Assembly: GCA_008501825.1 (NCBI GenBank)
Contig: QQUA01000017.1
Span: 1 to 64,000 of the forward strand
Reading direction: 5' to 3'
DNA: 64,000 nucleotides
DNA from: Planctomycetota bacterium
Lineage (GTDB): Bacteria; Planctomycetota; UBA1135
Both the position numbers and the translations under genes were made by a program. Below, piece by piece: positions 18,249-27,982 of the stretch. Under the pieces are notes generated by a model. The model made no database searches, was not told the DNA's origin, and saw only the letters and a list, made by a program, of their open reading frames with translations. The first letter of the stretch is position 1; each line of letters begins with the position of its first letter.

Positions 18249-19373
18249 ATGCTCTCTCTTCGCTCCCTGTTGATCCCGTCCATGATTTGGCTTGCCACAT
18301 CGCCGATTTCGGTGGCAGCCCAGAATCCAACGCCTCAGACCCCTGAGACGGCTTGCGAAAAAGCCGCCCTGTGGCTGGCCAAGCAACAGGAAGCCGATGG
18401 TTCCTGGGTAGAGAAGCAGCAACAAAAGCGCGGGGATCTGCATCAGGTCGGGCAAACCGCTTTGGCCCTCATGGCCCTGGAAAGCTGCGGCAATCGAGCC
18501 GCCGCCGGGCCTTATTCGGAAACGGTGAACCGCGGCATCAGTTGGCTGTTGCGAAGTCAGCAAAGCAATGGTTTGTTCGGCGGTGAGGTCGGCAACCCAA
18601 CCCTGTATAACCATGGCTTGGCCACCTTGGCACTTGTGCGTTTGTATCAAGCCGACGGCAAGCCGGTGACCTTGAAACCGATCTTGCAAGATGCTCTGGA
18701 AGTCCTGGTCCGGGCTCGGAATCCCTATGCAGGATGGCGTTACAGTTTGGAACCCAACGGAGACAATGATGCTTCATCCACCGGCTTTCTTCTGGCTGTT
18801 ATCTTGAACGCCCACCGGGCCGGCCTGGAGCTCGACTCTAGTTCTCTGGAAGGTCCGTGGTATTGGCTGGAGAGTTGCATCGACAAGGAAACGGGATTGA
18901 CCGTCTATTCTCCGAACGGCCCTAAAAATATGAAAAGCAGTGCTTCCCGTGAACGCCTGCTCTTGGAACGCTTTCCGACCGAATATTCGGAAGCACTCAC
19001 TTCTTTGGCCCTGCTCAACAAATGGCAACTGGACCGCCAGGCCATCCTGCCCATGAAACAACCGTGGCAGGCAGTCTTGGCCAAACAAAGCCAACGCCTG
19101 CACCAGCTGCTTCCGGTCTGGCAGCCGCAACAAGGTCGGGTCGACTTGTACTTCTGGTATTGGGCCAGCGAAGCCCTGCAAGCTTATGGCGGCGATGCTT
19201 GGCAAAGCTGGCGGCGTGCCCTGCAAGCCGCTTTATTGCCGAATCAGCGAAGGGATGGCGACTTGGCCGGCTCGTGGGACCCGGTTGGCCCCTGGCAAAA
19301 TTCCGGAGGCAATCGCCTCTACGCCACTTCTCTCGCGATCATGGCTTTGCGTAACAGCGTTTCGCAAAACTGA
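18249..19373 (+). CDS. Secreted prenyltransferase/squalene-cyclase-like alpha-barrel repeat protein
   Basis: 374 residues with a signal peptide (MLSLRSLLIPSMIWLATSPISVAA). The rest shows the repeating pattern of squalene-hopene cyclase and prenyltransferase barrels: ALWLAKQQEADGSWVE, VGQTALALMALES, GISWLLRSQQSNGLFG, YNHGLATLALVRLY, ALEVLVRARNPYAGWRY, STGFLLAVILNAHRAG. The catalytic DxDD of real squalene-hopene cyclases is not present, and the length is about half, so this is a repeat-fold relative common in planctomycetes, not a hopanoid enzyme. AGGAGG lies 8 bases before the ATG. It follows the DUF255 gene by 67 bases and may be cotranscribed. Confidence 0.75.
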   Translation: MLSLRSLLIPSMIWLATSPISVAAQNPTPQTPETACEKAALWLAKQQEADGSWVEKQQQKRGDLHQVGQTALALMALESCGNRAAAGPYSETVNRGISWLLRSQQSNGLFGGEVGNPTLYNHGLATLALVRLYQADGKPVTLKPILQDALEVLVRARNPYAGWRYSLEPNGDNDASSTGFLLAVILNAHRAGLELDSSSLEGPWYWLESCIDKETGLTVYSPNGPKNMKSSASRERLLLERFPTEYSEALTSLALLNKWQLDRQAILPMKQPWQAVLAKQSQRLHQLLPVWQPQQGRVDLYFWYWASEALQAYGGDAWQSWRRALQAALLPNQRRDGDLAGSWDPVGPWQNSGGNRLYATSLAIMALRNSVSQN

Positions 19374-19396
19374 CAGCAACAGCGAACAGGGGATAC

Positions 19397-19432
19397 CCCC
19401 GCAGCGCTTCCGGCGTTGCGGGGATTTTCTTT
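19397..19432 (+). terminator. Intrinsic terminator after the cyclase-like gene
   Basis: CCCCGCA (19397-19403) pairs with TGCGGGG (19417-19423), followed by ATTTTCTTT. Confidence 0.75.
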
Positions 19433-19496
19433 GAAACCCGGATTTTTCACCGTTGCTAGGATGGCCATTCCCTTGAATTGAACGGAAAGCCCCTCC

Positions 19497-22442
19497 ATGC
19501 TTCGGGACCGCCTGATTCGCATCCTCCTCAATTTAGGGTCGTTGCTGGCCCTCGCTTGCGCCGCCCAGGCTCAGGAAGCCATGCAGCCTCCGGCAGACCA
19601 CGAACAACTGCCGCCGGCGCCGGAATGGGATTTCGGCCGGGATATTCGCCCGATCTTGGCTGAGAATTGCTTTCGCTGCCACGGTATGGATGAGCAAAAG
19701 AGCGGCCTTCGTCTGGATACCTACGCAGGCGCATTCGCAGATTTGGGCGGCACCTTCGCTTTGGTTCCCGGAGATTTGGAATCCTCTGAGCTTTGGCTGC
19801 GGATCAGCACCGAGGATGATTTTGACCAAATGCCCCCGGCCGGGGAACCGGAATCCCTGGAGGCCGAGGAGATCGACAAAATCCGGCAATGGATCGAAGC
19901 CGGGGCCCCTTGGGGAAACCATTGGGCTTTTGAACCGATTCGATCCACCGCTCCCCCGGTTCCGAAAGACCAAGCATGGGGGCGAAATGAAATTGACGCT
20001 TTCATTCTGGCCGATCTGGAAAGCGCCGGTTTATCTCCAAACCAGCAGGCACCTCGAGCACAATTATTGCGACGGTTGAGTTTCGACTTGATCGGCTTGC
20101 CGCCGACGCCGGAGCAAGTGAAAGCCTTCCTGGAAGCGGAAGATCCTGACCGGGCTTATGAAGAGGCGGTGGACCGCTTGCTGGCTTCACCCCAATTCGG
20201 GGAACGATGGGCTCGCCATTGGTTGGACTTGGTTCGCTTCGCCGAAACCAAAGGCCATGAATTCGACTTTCCGATTCCGAACGCCTGGGTTTATCGCGAT
20301 TACGTCATCCGCGCTTTTCAAAACGATCTCCCTTATGACCGCCTGGTGCAAGAACATATTGCCGGTGATTTACTGGAACCTCGGCGGCATCCAGAAACCG
20401 GAGCCAATGAAGCGGTTCTTGGTACCGGATTCTTCTTTTTGGGCGAAGAAGTCCATTCTCCCGTGGATCCTCGTGGCGATGAATTGAGTCGCACCGCCAA
20501 TAAAATCGACGTTCTCAGTAAGACTTTTTTGGGCCTGACCGTCGGCTGCGCCCGCTGCCACGACCACAAATTCGATCCGATTACGGCCGGTGACTACTAC
20601 GCTCTTGCAGGAGTTCTGCATTCTTCCTCCTACCGCCAGGTTCGATTTGAAACTCAAGAGCAAAACAGCCATCTCGCCGAACAGTTGGAAGAGCTGCGAG
20701 CTCAATACCAAGAAGATTTCCAAACTTGGTTGCCCTCGGCTCCGGAACCTGCAGTCGAACCCGATTCGGTTTTTCCAGCCCAAGCCTCGCCGGAATCCCA
20801 CCCACCCAATTCCTTGATTTACGATTTCGGAGCGCCTGGCCCGGAAGGCATCCTGCAAGACGGATTTTCTTTTTTAAGCCTTCAGGCCGGCGACTGCATT
20901 CCCGGTTCCACGCCTCAAGCATCGGTCCCTTTTTTCAGCCCGCTGGATTGCGTGGCATTCGATCCCATCTGGCACCGTTTAAAACTGGCTGCCGAAACGG
21001 CGAAAGATCCAGGGGATAAATCCTGGGTCGCTTCCGGGCGTATGGTGCGGACGCCTTCATTCACCGTCCCTGCCAGCGGCCGCTTGCACTATTTGGTTCG
21101 GGGAGCCGGTCGGGTCCTGGCGGTAGTTGATTCCCACCGCATGTTGTCCGGCCCTCTACACAAGAGCAATTTGAAGACATGGAAAGCGGAGAAGCCCGGC
21201 TTCTTTTGGGTGAGTCAGAATTTCGAAGACTACGTCGGCCAACGAGTGTTTCTGGAATTCAGTCCCGGAGATCCCGAGGAAATCTCCCTGGCTTTGGCCT
21301 GGATCGCGGAGGGCAAACATGCGCCACCTTTGCCGGAAGTTCTCGGCGGAGATTGGACTCTAGAAAATCTGAATCCGGTTTCCGGATTAGATTCCTATTG
21401 GCCGAAGCAGCAAGCGATCCTCGATCAGATTCAGGAATCTTCCCAAACCGGCCTGGCCTTGATGGAGGGCGCCGGTTTCGATGAGTATTTGCTACTACGG
21501 GGCGATCCACGGTCTCCTGCGGAAACCGTTCCGCGCTCCTTCCTGAGCGCGTTACGCAACGCCGAAGATCAAACCGCCACCCTGGGAAGTGGACGCCTGG
21601 CCTTGGCTCAAAGCCTGACCCGGGAATCGAATCCCTTAACTTCCAGGGTCATGGTCAATCGTTTGTGGCACCATTTATTCGGCCGCGGCTTGGTCGCTAC
21701 GGTGGATAATTTCGGTGCTTTAGGCGTCCCTCCGACCCACCCTCAGTTACTCGATTGGCTGGCCGTTCGTTTTATGCAAGAAGGTTGGTCGATCAAGACC
21801 GCTTTACGCAGGATGGTCACCTCCAGTACCTACCGGCAAGGGCACCAGCCATCCCAGGAAGCCCGGTCCAAGGATCCGGAAAACTTACTTTGGCATCACA
21901 TGCCGGTAAGGCGTTTGCAAGGAGAAGCCATCCGGGATGCCATGCTATCGGTTTCCGGTCGCCTGGATTCCAGCATGTTCGGCCTCTCCGTTCCGGTGCA
22001 CCTGACTCCGTCCATGCAAGGCCGGGGGCGTCCGGGAAAAAGCGGGCCGGTGGACGGCGACGGCCGGCGCAGCATTTATCAAGAAATCCGGCGCAACTTC
22101 CTGCCGCCCTTTATGAGCGTATTCGACATGCCACCACCTTTCAGCTCGATGGGCAAACGCACGGTTTCAAACGTTCCGGCCCAATCTCTGGCCATGATGA
22201 ACAGTAGTTTCGTCACCGAACAAGCGCGACTCTGGGCGCAACGACTGTTGCTGAACCCGGAAGAATCGACTCAAGAACGCCTGCACCGCATGTACTGGCA
22301 AGCCTTTGGCCGCTCTCCCCGGGAACTGGAAATCACCCTGGCCTTGGAGTTTTTGCACCAGAATCCAGGCGAACCCCTGGATGCCTGGGCAGACCTCGCC
22401 CACGTTTTGTTCAACACCAAGGAATTCCTGTTTCTGCCCTGA
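19497..22442 (+). CDS. Planctomycete cytochrome (PSCyt1) - DUF1549 - DUF1553 protein
   Basis: 981 residues. Signal peptide MLRDRLIRILLNLGSLLALACAAQA. A haem motif C58-F-R-C61-H62 opens the planctomycete cytochrome domain (GLRLDTYAGA, MPPAGEP, IRQWIEAGAPWG). DUF1549 follows (NEIDAFILADLE, RRLSFDLIGLPPTPEQV, FGERWARHWLDLVRFAET, GCARCHDHKFDPI with a second CxxCH). A beta-rich insert lies in the middle (about 430-640). DUF1553 ends the protein (NPLTSRVMVNRLWHHLFGRGLV, YRQGHQPS, SLAMMNSSFV). These proteins are secreted and nearly always precede a DUF1501 gene, as here with 5 bases between. Role is unproven; polysaccharide-related or redox functions are usually proposed. Confidence 0.92.
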   Translation: MLRDRLIRILLNLGSLLALACAAQAQEAMQPPADHEQLPPAPEWDFGRDIRPILAENCFRCHGMDEQKSGLRLDTYAGAFADLGGTFALVPGDLESSELWLRISTEDDFDQMPPAGEPESLEAEEIDKIRQWIEAGAPWGNHWAFEPIRSTAPPVPKDQAWGRNEIDAFILADLESAGLSPNQQAPRAQLLRRLSFDLIGLPPTPEQVKAFLEAEDPDRAYEEAVDRLLASPQFGERWARHWLDLVRFAETKGHEFDFPIPNAWVYRDYVIRAFQNDLPYDRLVQEHIAGDLLEPRRHPETGANEAVLGTGFFFLGEEVHSPVDPRGDELSRTANKIDVLSKTFLGLTVGCARCHDHKFDPITAGDYYALAGVLHSSSYRQVRFETQEQNSHLAEQLEELRAQYQEDFQTWLPSAPEPAVEPDSVFPAQASPESHPPNSLIYDFGAPGPEGILQDGFSFLSLQAGDCIPGSTPQASVPFFSPLDCVAFDPIWHRLKLAAETAKDPGDKSWVASGRMVRTPSFTVPASGRLHYLVRGAGRVLAVVDSHRMLSGPLHKSNLKTWKAEKPGFFWVSQNFEDYVGQRVFLEFSPGDPEEISLALAWIAEGKHAPPLPEVLGGDWTLENLNPVSGLDSYWPKQQAILDQIQESSQTGLALMEGAGFDEYLLLRGDPRSPAETVPRSFLSALRNAEDQTATLGSGRLALAQSLTRESNPLTSRVMVNRLWHHLFGRGLVATVDNFGALGVPPTHPQLLDWLAVRFMQEGWSIKTALRRMVTSSTYRQGHQPSQEARSKDPENLLWHHMPVRRLQGEAIRDAMLSVSGRLDSSMFGLSVPVHLTPSMQGRGRPGKSGPVDGDGRRSIYQEIRRNFLPPFMSVFDMPPPFSSMGKRTVSNVPAQSLAMMNSSFVTEQARLWAQRLLLNPEESTQERLHRMYWQAFGRSPRELEITLALEFLHQNPGEPLDAWADLAHVLFNTKEFLFLP

Positions 22443-22447
22443 ATCCG

Positions 22448-23863
22448 ATGCCCGAACTTCCCCAAAATCAACTATGGCGGCCTAGCCGCCGGCAAATCTT
22501 GTTGCGCGCCGCCCACGGATTCGGGGCGCTGGCCTTCGCCGCCATGCAACCTGGATTGTTAAGCGCAGCCTCCAACGGGCGTTTCTCTACCAGGAAAAAA
22601 GTAGCCAAACACGTCATTTTTCTTTACATGGACGGAGGCATTTCTCAAGTCGATTCTTTCGATTACAAGCCGCGCCTGGAAAAAGAGGCCGGGAATCCGA
22701 TCAAGATGGAGATTCCCAAAACCCAATTCGACGATGTCGGAGCGGTGCTGCCTTCGCCCTGGAAGTTTCAACATTACGGCGAATGCGGAATGCACATCAG
22801 CGATCTTTTCCCCCACATAGGAAGCTGCGCGGACGACTTGGCCTTGATTCGCTCGATGACCAGCGCTTTTCCGGAGCACACCAATGCCAATTATTTTCTG
22901 CATACCGGCTCAGGCTTACAGGGAAGACCTTCCATGGGAGCATGGTGGACCTACGGAATGGGCTCGGACAGCGAAGACCTTCCCGGGTTCGTGGTATTAA
23001 ACGGAGGTTTGGTTCCGCCGGGAGGTTTGGATAATTTCAGCAACGGCTTCTTGCCGGCAAGCTATCAGGCGTCTCTATTCAGCAACGGCGCCGAGCCGGT
23101 CCCGAATTTGAAGCCAAAAGAAAAAACTCCCGAACAGCAGAGGCGCAAGCTGGATTTATTGGAAGCCTTGGACCAGGGTCTTTTAGGGCAAATCCTCCCT
23201 GAGGACGACGCGGTCCGCTCGGCGATGCAGAATTACGAAACCGCTTATCGAATGCAATCGGCGGTTCCCGAACTGATGGACATCGCCGGGGAAAGTGAGG
23301 CGGTGCGCAAGCTCTACGGCCTGGAAGCGGAATTCGAACACACCCGTACTTATGGGGCGCTGTGCTTGATGGCTCGCCGCTTGGTGCAACGGGGCGTCCG
23401 GTTCATTGAAATCACCTGCCCCCACATTCCGGGCAACGACCGCTGGGATCAACACAGCAATCTGCGCAAGGGGCACGGCGAAAACGCCAAAGCGGTAGAC
23501 CAGCCGATTGCCGGTCTGCTCAAAGATTTAAAGGGCCTCGGCCTGTTGGACGAAGTGCTGGTCGTTTTCGCCGGCGAATTCGGCCGCACGCCGATGGCGC
23601 AAGGCACAAACGGTCGCGATCACAATCCTCACGGTTATTCGATTTGGCTGGCCGGAGGCGGAGCCAAAGGAGGAACCATCATCGGTTCCACCGACGAATA
23701 CGGTTATTACGCCATTGAGGATCCGTGGGAAATCCACGACCTGCACGCCACCATGTTGGCCCTCATGGGGGTCGATCACACTCGCCTGACTTACCGCTTC
23801 GACAGCCGCGACATGCGCTTGACCGACGTGAAAGGTCACGTCATCGAAGCCGCCATCGCTTAG
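22448..23863 (+). CDS. DUF1501 protein, Tat-like signal
   Basis: 471 residues. The N-terminus carries a twin-Arg-like signal (SRRQILLRAAHGFGALAFAA). The body has DUF1501 family landmarks: KHVIFLYMDGGISQVDSFDYKP, HISDLFPHIG, LARRLVQRGVRFIEI, VLVVFAGEFGRTP, GRDHNPHGYSIWLAGGGAKGG. The family has an alkaline-phosphatase/sulfatase-like fold, with metal ligands plausible in MDGG and GRDHNPH. It forms a two-gene operon with the DUF1549/DUF1553 gene upstream. It converges with the sulfatase gene, 13 bases away. Confidence 0.92.
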   Translation: MPELPQNQLWRPSRRQILLRAAHGFGALAFAAMQPGLLSAASNGRFSTRKKVAKHVIFLYMDGGISQVDSFDYKPRLEKEAGNPIKMEIPKTQFDDVGAVLPSPWKFQHYGECGMHISDLFPHIGSCADDLALIRSMTSAFPEHTNANYFLHTGSGLQGRPSMGAWWTYGMGSDSEDLPGFVVLNGGLVPPGGLDNFSNGFLPASYQASLFSNGAEPVPNLKPKEKTPEQQRRKLDLLEALDQGLLGQILPEDDAVRSAMQNYETAYRMQSAVPELMDIAGESEAVRKLYGLEAEFEHTRTYGALCLMARRLVQRGVRFIEITCPHIPGNDRWDQHSNLRKGHGENAKAVDQPIAGLLKDLKGLGLLDEVLVVFAGEFGRTPMAQGTNGRDHNPHGYSIWLAGGGAKGGTIIGSTDEYGYYAIEDPWEIHDLHATMLALMGVDHTRLTYRFDSRDMRLTDVKGHVIEAAIA

Positions 23864-23876
23864 TTCAGGGTTTTCC

Positions 23877-25247
23877 TCAACCCCCGCCGCCTGAGCTCGC
23901 CGGCTTTTCGGATTTCTCCGCGGCTTTCTTCCCGAACCGCCAGCGCGGAGCTTCCAGGGTGGTTTCGAATGCCTCCAGCATGGCTTGCATGGAAACTACT
24001 CGCTCTTTTTGTTGGTCGACCAAGTTCCGCTCTTCTTGCGGATCGGAGGCTAAATCGAACAACATCCAGGGCCCGGCTTTGTAGCGCACCAGTTTCCAAT
24101 CTTTCAGGCGCACGGCGGCGTTGTCGCCCCGGCGCCAAAACAACTGGGGATGCGGGCGCCCGGCTTTCTTGGAACGCAAATAGGGCAGCAAGTCAACGCC
24201 GTCCAAGGGAAGCGGGCTTTGGCGGACGATTCCGCCGGCGGCCAAAAAGGTGGGCAAGAGATCCAACCCGCTAACCGGCAAATCATAAATCGTTCCTCTC
24301 GGCAACCGTGCCGGCCATTGCATCAACATCGGCACGCGAATGCCGCCTTCAAAGGGCGTCCCCTTGGTGCCCCGGAGCACTCCGTTCTGCGAAGCGTTAT
24401 TGGTCGCCCCGCCGTTGTCATTGACGAAACAAAGCAAGGTATGGTCTCGAATGCCGTTTTCCTCCAAAGCGTCCAACACCACGCCGACCGCTCGGTCCAT
24501 GGCTCGGGTCATGGCCGCCAACTTGCGCCGTTTTTCATGGTCGATGCCGGAAAAGCCGGCCAAGTCCTCCTCGGTGGCGTGCATCGGGGTGTGAACGGCA
24601 TTGAAGGCCAGATAAAGAAAGAAAGGACGGTCACGGTTTTCGGCCACGTAGGCGGCCGCCTCCTTTCCCAAAGCATCGGTCATATAAGTGAATTCTTCGG
24701 GAATCGACTCGTGATCCCTACGCAGGCGATTCAAGCGAGTGGATTTCTTTAACGGCCAATAGCTGCGAGCTCCTTGCAAAAAGCCGAAGTAAGCGTCAAA
24801 ACCGCGCTGCATCGGCTGGAAGGCTTTCGCATAACCGAGATGCCATTTTCCCAATCCCACCGTGCGATAGCCGTTTCGCTGCAAGATCTCCGGCAGCAGG
24901 GTTTCGGTAAGGGGCAGGCCGTTGGTTTCGCTCCAACGCGGCGGAATGTTGAACTCATGGCCGAAGCGCTGTGGATATCGCCCAGTCATGATGGCGGCTC
25001 GGGAAGGGCTGCAAACCGAAGCGGCCACGTAAGCCTGTCGAAACCGGACACCAGCTTCGGCAATGGAATCGATTCTGGGAGTGGCGAAATCGGCGCAGCC
25101 GTGAAGGCTGAAATCACCATAGCCGGCATCGTCGGAAACGATCAGGATCAGGTTCGGCCGATCGGCAGGGGCCTCCGCAGCCCCTTGGCCAAAGGCGGCG
25201 GCCGGCGCCCAAAGCGGCAAGCAAAGGAGGAGGAGGGTTCGGACCAT
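23877..25247 (-). CDS. Secreted S1-family sulfatase
   Basis: 456 residues from the ATG at 25247, where the signal peptide starts (MVRTLLLLCLPLWAPAAAFG); the longer frame to 25331 overlaps the divergent nitroreductase. It shows RPNLILIVSDDAGYGD with the metal-binding Asp pair, then the C79-SPSR sulfatase signature in which Cys is converted to formylglycine, TGRYPQRFG, and later the GLGKWHLG and GGIRVPMLMQWP motifs. It likely removes sulfate esters from a polysaccharide or other substrate outside the cytoplasm. Its formylglycine-generating enzyme is not in this window. Confidence 0.92.
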   Translation of the reverse strand: MVRTLLLLCLPLWAPAAAFGQGAAEAPADRPNLILIVSDDAGYGDFSLHGCADFATPRIDSIAEAGVRFRQAYVAASVCSPSRAAIMTGRYPQRFGHEFNIPPRWSETNGLPLTETLLPEILQRNGYRTVGLGKWHLGYAKAFQPMQRGFDAYFGFLQGARSYWPLKKSTRLNRLRRDHESIPEEFTYMTDALGKEAAAYVAENRDRPFFLYLAFNAVHTPMHATEEDLAGFSGIDHEKRRKLAAMTRAMDRAVGVVLDALEENGIRDHTLLCFVNDNGGATNNASQNGVLRGTKGTPFEGGIRVPMLMQWPARLPRGTIYDLPVSGLDLLPTFLAAGGIVRQSPLPLDGVDLLPYLRSKKAGRPHPQLFWRRGDNAAVRLKDWKLVRYKAGPWMLFDLASDPQEERNLVDQQKERVVSMQAMLEAFETTLEAPRWRFGKKAAEKSEKPASSGGGG

Positions 25248-25308
25248 GGGATTCCCAGAATAGACCTGGAAAGCCCTTTGCCTAGGATTAGCAGGCTGCG
25301 GAGGCACC

Positions 25309-25821
25309 ATGGATACTTTGCAAGCCATCATGACTCGCCGCAGCGTTCGCCGGTTTCAGCCCCGCCCGGTTGCGGAGGAGAAATTGAAGCGGATTTTGGA
25401 GGCCGGCATGAACGCTCCCTCGGCCATGGATGGTCGCCCCTGGCAGTTTGTGGTTTTCAATCAACCCGAATGCTTGCAAGCATTAGCCGAGGGCCTCGAC
25501 CAGGGCTTGCCGATGATTGCCGAAGCACCTGCGGCCATTTTGATCTGCGGAGATTTAAACCGAGAACCTGAAGGCGCCTTTTGGCCGGTGGATTGCACTT
25601 GCGCCGCGCAAAACATGCTGTTAGCCGCCCACGGTTTGGGCTTGGGCGCGGTTTGGATCGCCGTCTACACGGTTGGTTTCCGAGAAGAAGCCTGCCGCCG
25701 GCTAGCAAACTTGCCGGAGAGAATAGAGCCCTTCGCCCTGATCCTGCTAGGAGATCCTGCCGAGGAATTACCGGCGGAGTATCGCTACGAAGCCACCCGG
25801 GTGCATTTCAACCGCTGGTAA
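25309..25821 (+). CDS. Nitroreductase-family FMN oxidoreductase
   Basis: 170 residues, usual for a short nitroreductase. Starts with MDTLQAIMTRRSVRRFQPRPV, the FMN-binding RRSxRxF motif; then APSAMDGRPWQFVV (normally APSaxNxQPW), DCTCAAQNMLLAAHGLGLGAVWI, and a C-terminal LGDPAEE. GGAGG lies before the ATG. Transcribed divergently from the sulfatase with 61 bases between. Such enzymes reduce nitroaromatics, quinones or related compounds with NAD(P)H; the natural substrate is unknown. Confidence 0.88.
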   Translation: MDTLQAIMTRRSVRRFQPRPVAEEKLKRILEAGMNAPSAMDGRPWQFVVFNQPECLQALAEGLDQGLPMIAEAPAAILICGDLNREPEGAFWPVDCTCAAQNMLLAAHGLGLGAVWIAVYTVGFREEACRRLANLPERIEPFALILLGDPAEELPAEYRYEATRVHFNRW

Positions 25822-25953
25822 CTCCATCGGAGCGAAGGACCGGGTCTGAGGAAGGTCCAGCTTTGTTGCTTGAAGTTCGGTCAGTTGCCGCAGGAAATCC
25901 TGGGCGCAGTGCTCGAATATCCGGTCAAGCGGACACGTCAAGTTCGCCGTTCA
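25822..25953. other. Intergenic, downstream of the nitroreductase gene
   Basis: No feature seen apart from the possible end of the decayed gene next to it. Confidence 0.4.
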
Positions 25954-26406
25954 CTAGTCGAATTCCACCGGCTTCTCCAGGAGATCCCGATAGGTCAAGG
26001 TTGTGGATCCGATCCAGGCGACTTGAGACGTCTCTACCAACACGATCTTGCAACTCAAACTTTCGGAAGCCATGGGCAATGCACCTGGTGGCTGGACTTG
26101 AGGTACTCCTTGCCATATGCCCAAAACGATTTATGAATTGGATCAAAATTTATTTTAGTCGCCTCCCATCTGAGTTCCTCTTCCACCCAAACGGCGGCGG
26201 TCCACCACCTTGCAACCCGCGGCCATGAATCCGCGTTCCACTGCAGCGGCGTATTGGTTGAAATCGGCCAGGGACAAACCGCTTTCCGGTGGGCTGATTT
26301 CGGGAGTCACCACGAATGCCGTTTGCACTTGCTCGAGGGTGAAACCTCGCCCCAAAGTAGCAACACTGGGCAAAGGGGTGGCCCCCACCAGAGTCGGAGG
26401 CTTCAC
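25954..26406 (-). pseudogene. Decayed gene, possibly a CsgG/GNA1162-like lipoprotein-type protein
   Basis: Two minus-strand reading frames look like pieces of one protein. The first (26406-26155) reads FTLEQVQTAFVVTPEIS, SGLSLADFNQYAAAVERG and FMAAGCKVVDR. The second (about 26113-25954) reads QGVPQVQPPGALPMASES, LSCKIVLVETSQVAWIGS and TTLTYRDLLEKPVEFD. The frames differ and the linking stretch is missing, so the gene has a frameshift and probably a deletion. A phrase like VLVETSQVAWIGS recalls proteins in which a value is derived from a stored setting, as in CsgG/lipoprotein families; this assignment is weak. Confidence 0.45.
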
Positions 26407-26605
26407 CTATTTAAGAATCTGCTGTGAAGTGGATTCTCCCAAATCCTTGAAGATCAAAGTCGGCACCGATTGTCGGGCTTCCGGCAGCTTCCTCGCCGGT
26501 AGTTCTCGAGCGCATGGGAGCATGCCGGAGATGGCATCCTCCTCTATGGCTTCAATGGCAAAAGAAGGCGGTTTCGCTTAAGAAAACTCGAAAAAAATCC
26601 GGACT

Positions 26606-27982
26606 TTATAAAATATCCAAGGGCAAGACATTGGAATCCAAAAACAGGCCGCCGTAGCGGACTCCGGCTTCCAAATAGACGCGAAGTCCTCCGGCCGTGA
26701 TCGGGATCGGAGCACTGGTCCAAGTGGCTTGCCCGGTAGCGTCGGTTTGACCCTGCCCTTGAATCGTAATCGGCTGGCCGACGTCGAAGGGCTGTCCGAG
26801 ATAGAAGGTACCGGCTTGGTTGAAAGAACTTACGATCCAGAAATCGGCGTCAGGAGGAGCGTTCTCCAAGGTCCAGGTGCCGCTGGAGCCCGCCACGACG
26901 GAAGCGGGACCGGACATCAGTACCGTGTCGATTCTGGGACCGGCTCCGTGGTCGCCGAAAAGTTCGAAAGAGGCCACGGTATTGGAACTTAGAGGGTCTC
27001 CGTCATCGACGACTCCGACCAGGGACAAACTTCCTGAAGCCAGCACCGGCCCGAGACACAGACCCTCCAAGTTTTGGCCAATGCTGAAGGTATTACCCCA
27101 AAGCAGGAATTTCGAGGCGGCGACGTAATTCTGGCCAAGCAAGCCTTGGGCCAATTGCCCCTGGCTCACGTCGGTAGCCGAGCTGGAGTCGATCTCGTAG
27201 ATGGCATTGCGAAACATGCCGAACAAATGAAAGGAGAAAGATCTTTCCAATACAAGCAACTTGCCGTTGGGCAAGAGCACCAAATCGCTGACCCCGCTAC
27301 GAGCTCCGGATACCGACAAGCCGTGCATCGGATCGGTGAGGTAAGCATATTGCCGCTCGGCCATCAGGCCGCCGCCGGTGTCGACCAAGGCGGCCAAGCG
27401 AACTACGGTTCCCTGGGATGGCGTGGACAAGGTTCCGTCCACCACCAGAGCTTCTTCATTGGCGGTGAACATCTCCAGGCCGTCCTGACGCAAGGTCAGG
27501 GATTCCAATCCGTAATTGGGCACCACGTTTCCCGGATCGGTGAACACGGACGGCAAGACCAGCTCTTGCAGCCGATCCCCGGTATCCAAGCTGTATTCGA
27601 CCACCGAAGGTCCGCCTTCCTCGGAAAGATAAACGCTGTTTCGAACCGGGTCGGTGAACGCAATCCCTTCGAAATCGCGCCATTCGCTCAGCCGCACGCC
27701 GCGGACCACGTCCACGCTGAGCAAGCTGCCGTCCTGATCCAAGCGGATGTCCAGCTCGACCACTAAATCGGAGTTGTCCATCACCGCCACGAAGCGGGGG
27801 CCGGCCAACCAACTCAAGCCGCTCAAACCGGCAACGGTGAAGCTGGTCCCGTACTGATCCACCCCGCTCCCGGGCAGGCTCAATTTGCCGCGATAACCGA
27901 CTTGCAAGGTTTGGCCTGCGAGGGTCGATGGCAGAAGCGAGAGGCAAAGGCCAATCAGGTAAGGTTGAAGGAAAGGGCGCAT
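26606..27982 (-). CDS. Secreted esterase-like-phytase domain protein
   Basis: 458 residues, signal peptide MRPFLQPYLIGLCLSLLPSTLAGQ. The body (about 25-345) has the pattern of the phytase-like/SdiA-regulated propeller domain: GLSGLSWLAGPRFVAVMDNS, WRDFEGIAFTDP, SVYLSEEGGPSVVEYSLDTG, NYGLESLTLRQDG, VSDLVLLPNGKLLVLERSF and NLEGLCLGPVLASGSLSLVGVVDDG. The last 105 residues are a beta domain with QTDATGQATWTSAP, like those ending other secreted proteins in the window. Enzymatic activity is not proven for this family. Alone on the minus strand; 271 bases separate it from the next operon. Confidence 0.78.
   Translation of the reverse strand: MRPFLQPYLIGLCLSLLPSTLAGQTLQVGYRGKLSLPGSGVDQYGTSFTVAGLSGLSWLAGPRFVAVMDNSDLVVELDIRLDQDGSLLSVDVVRGVRLSEWRDFEGIAFTDPVRNSVYLSEEGGPSVVEYSLDTGDRLQELVLPSVFTDPGNVVPNYGLESLTLRQDGLEMFTANEEALVVDGTLSTPSQGTVVRLAALVDTGGGLMAERQYAYLTDPMHGLSVSGARSGVSDLVLLPNGKLLVLERSFSFHLFGMFRNAIYEIDSSSATDVSQGQLAQGLLGQNYVAASKFLLWGNTFSIGQNLEGLCLGPVLASGSLSLVGVVDDGDPLSSNTVASFELFGDHGAGPRIDTVLMSGPASVVAGSSGTWTLENAPPDADFWIVSSFNQAGTFYLGQPFDVGQPITIQGQGQTDATGQATWTSAPIPITAGGLRVYLEAGVRYGGLFLDSNVLPLDIL

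Noticed and set aside
18249..19373. Squalene-hopene cyclase
   Set aside because: No catalytic DxDD and about half the length; only the repeat fold fits.
25581..26228. 215-residue + frame
   Set aside because: Low-complexity, overlaps the nitroreductase in another frame and runs over the decayed gene; looks like a shadow.
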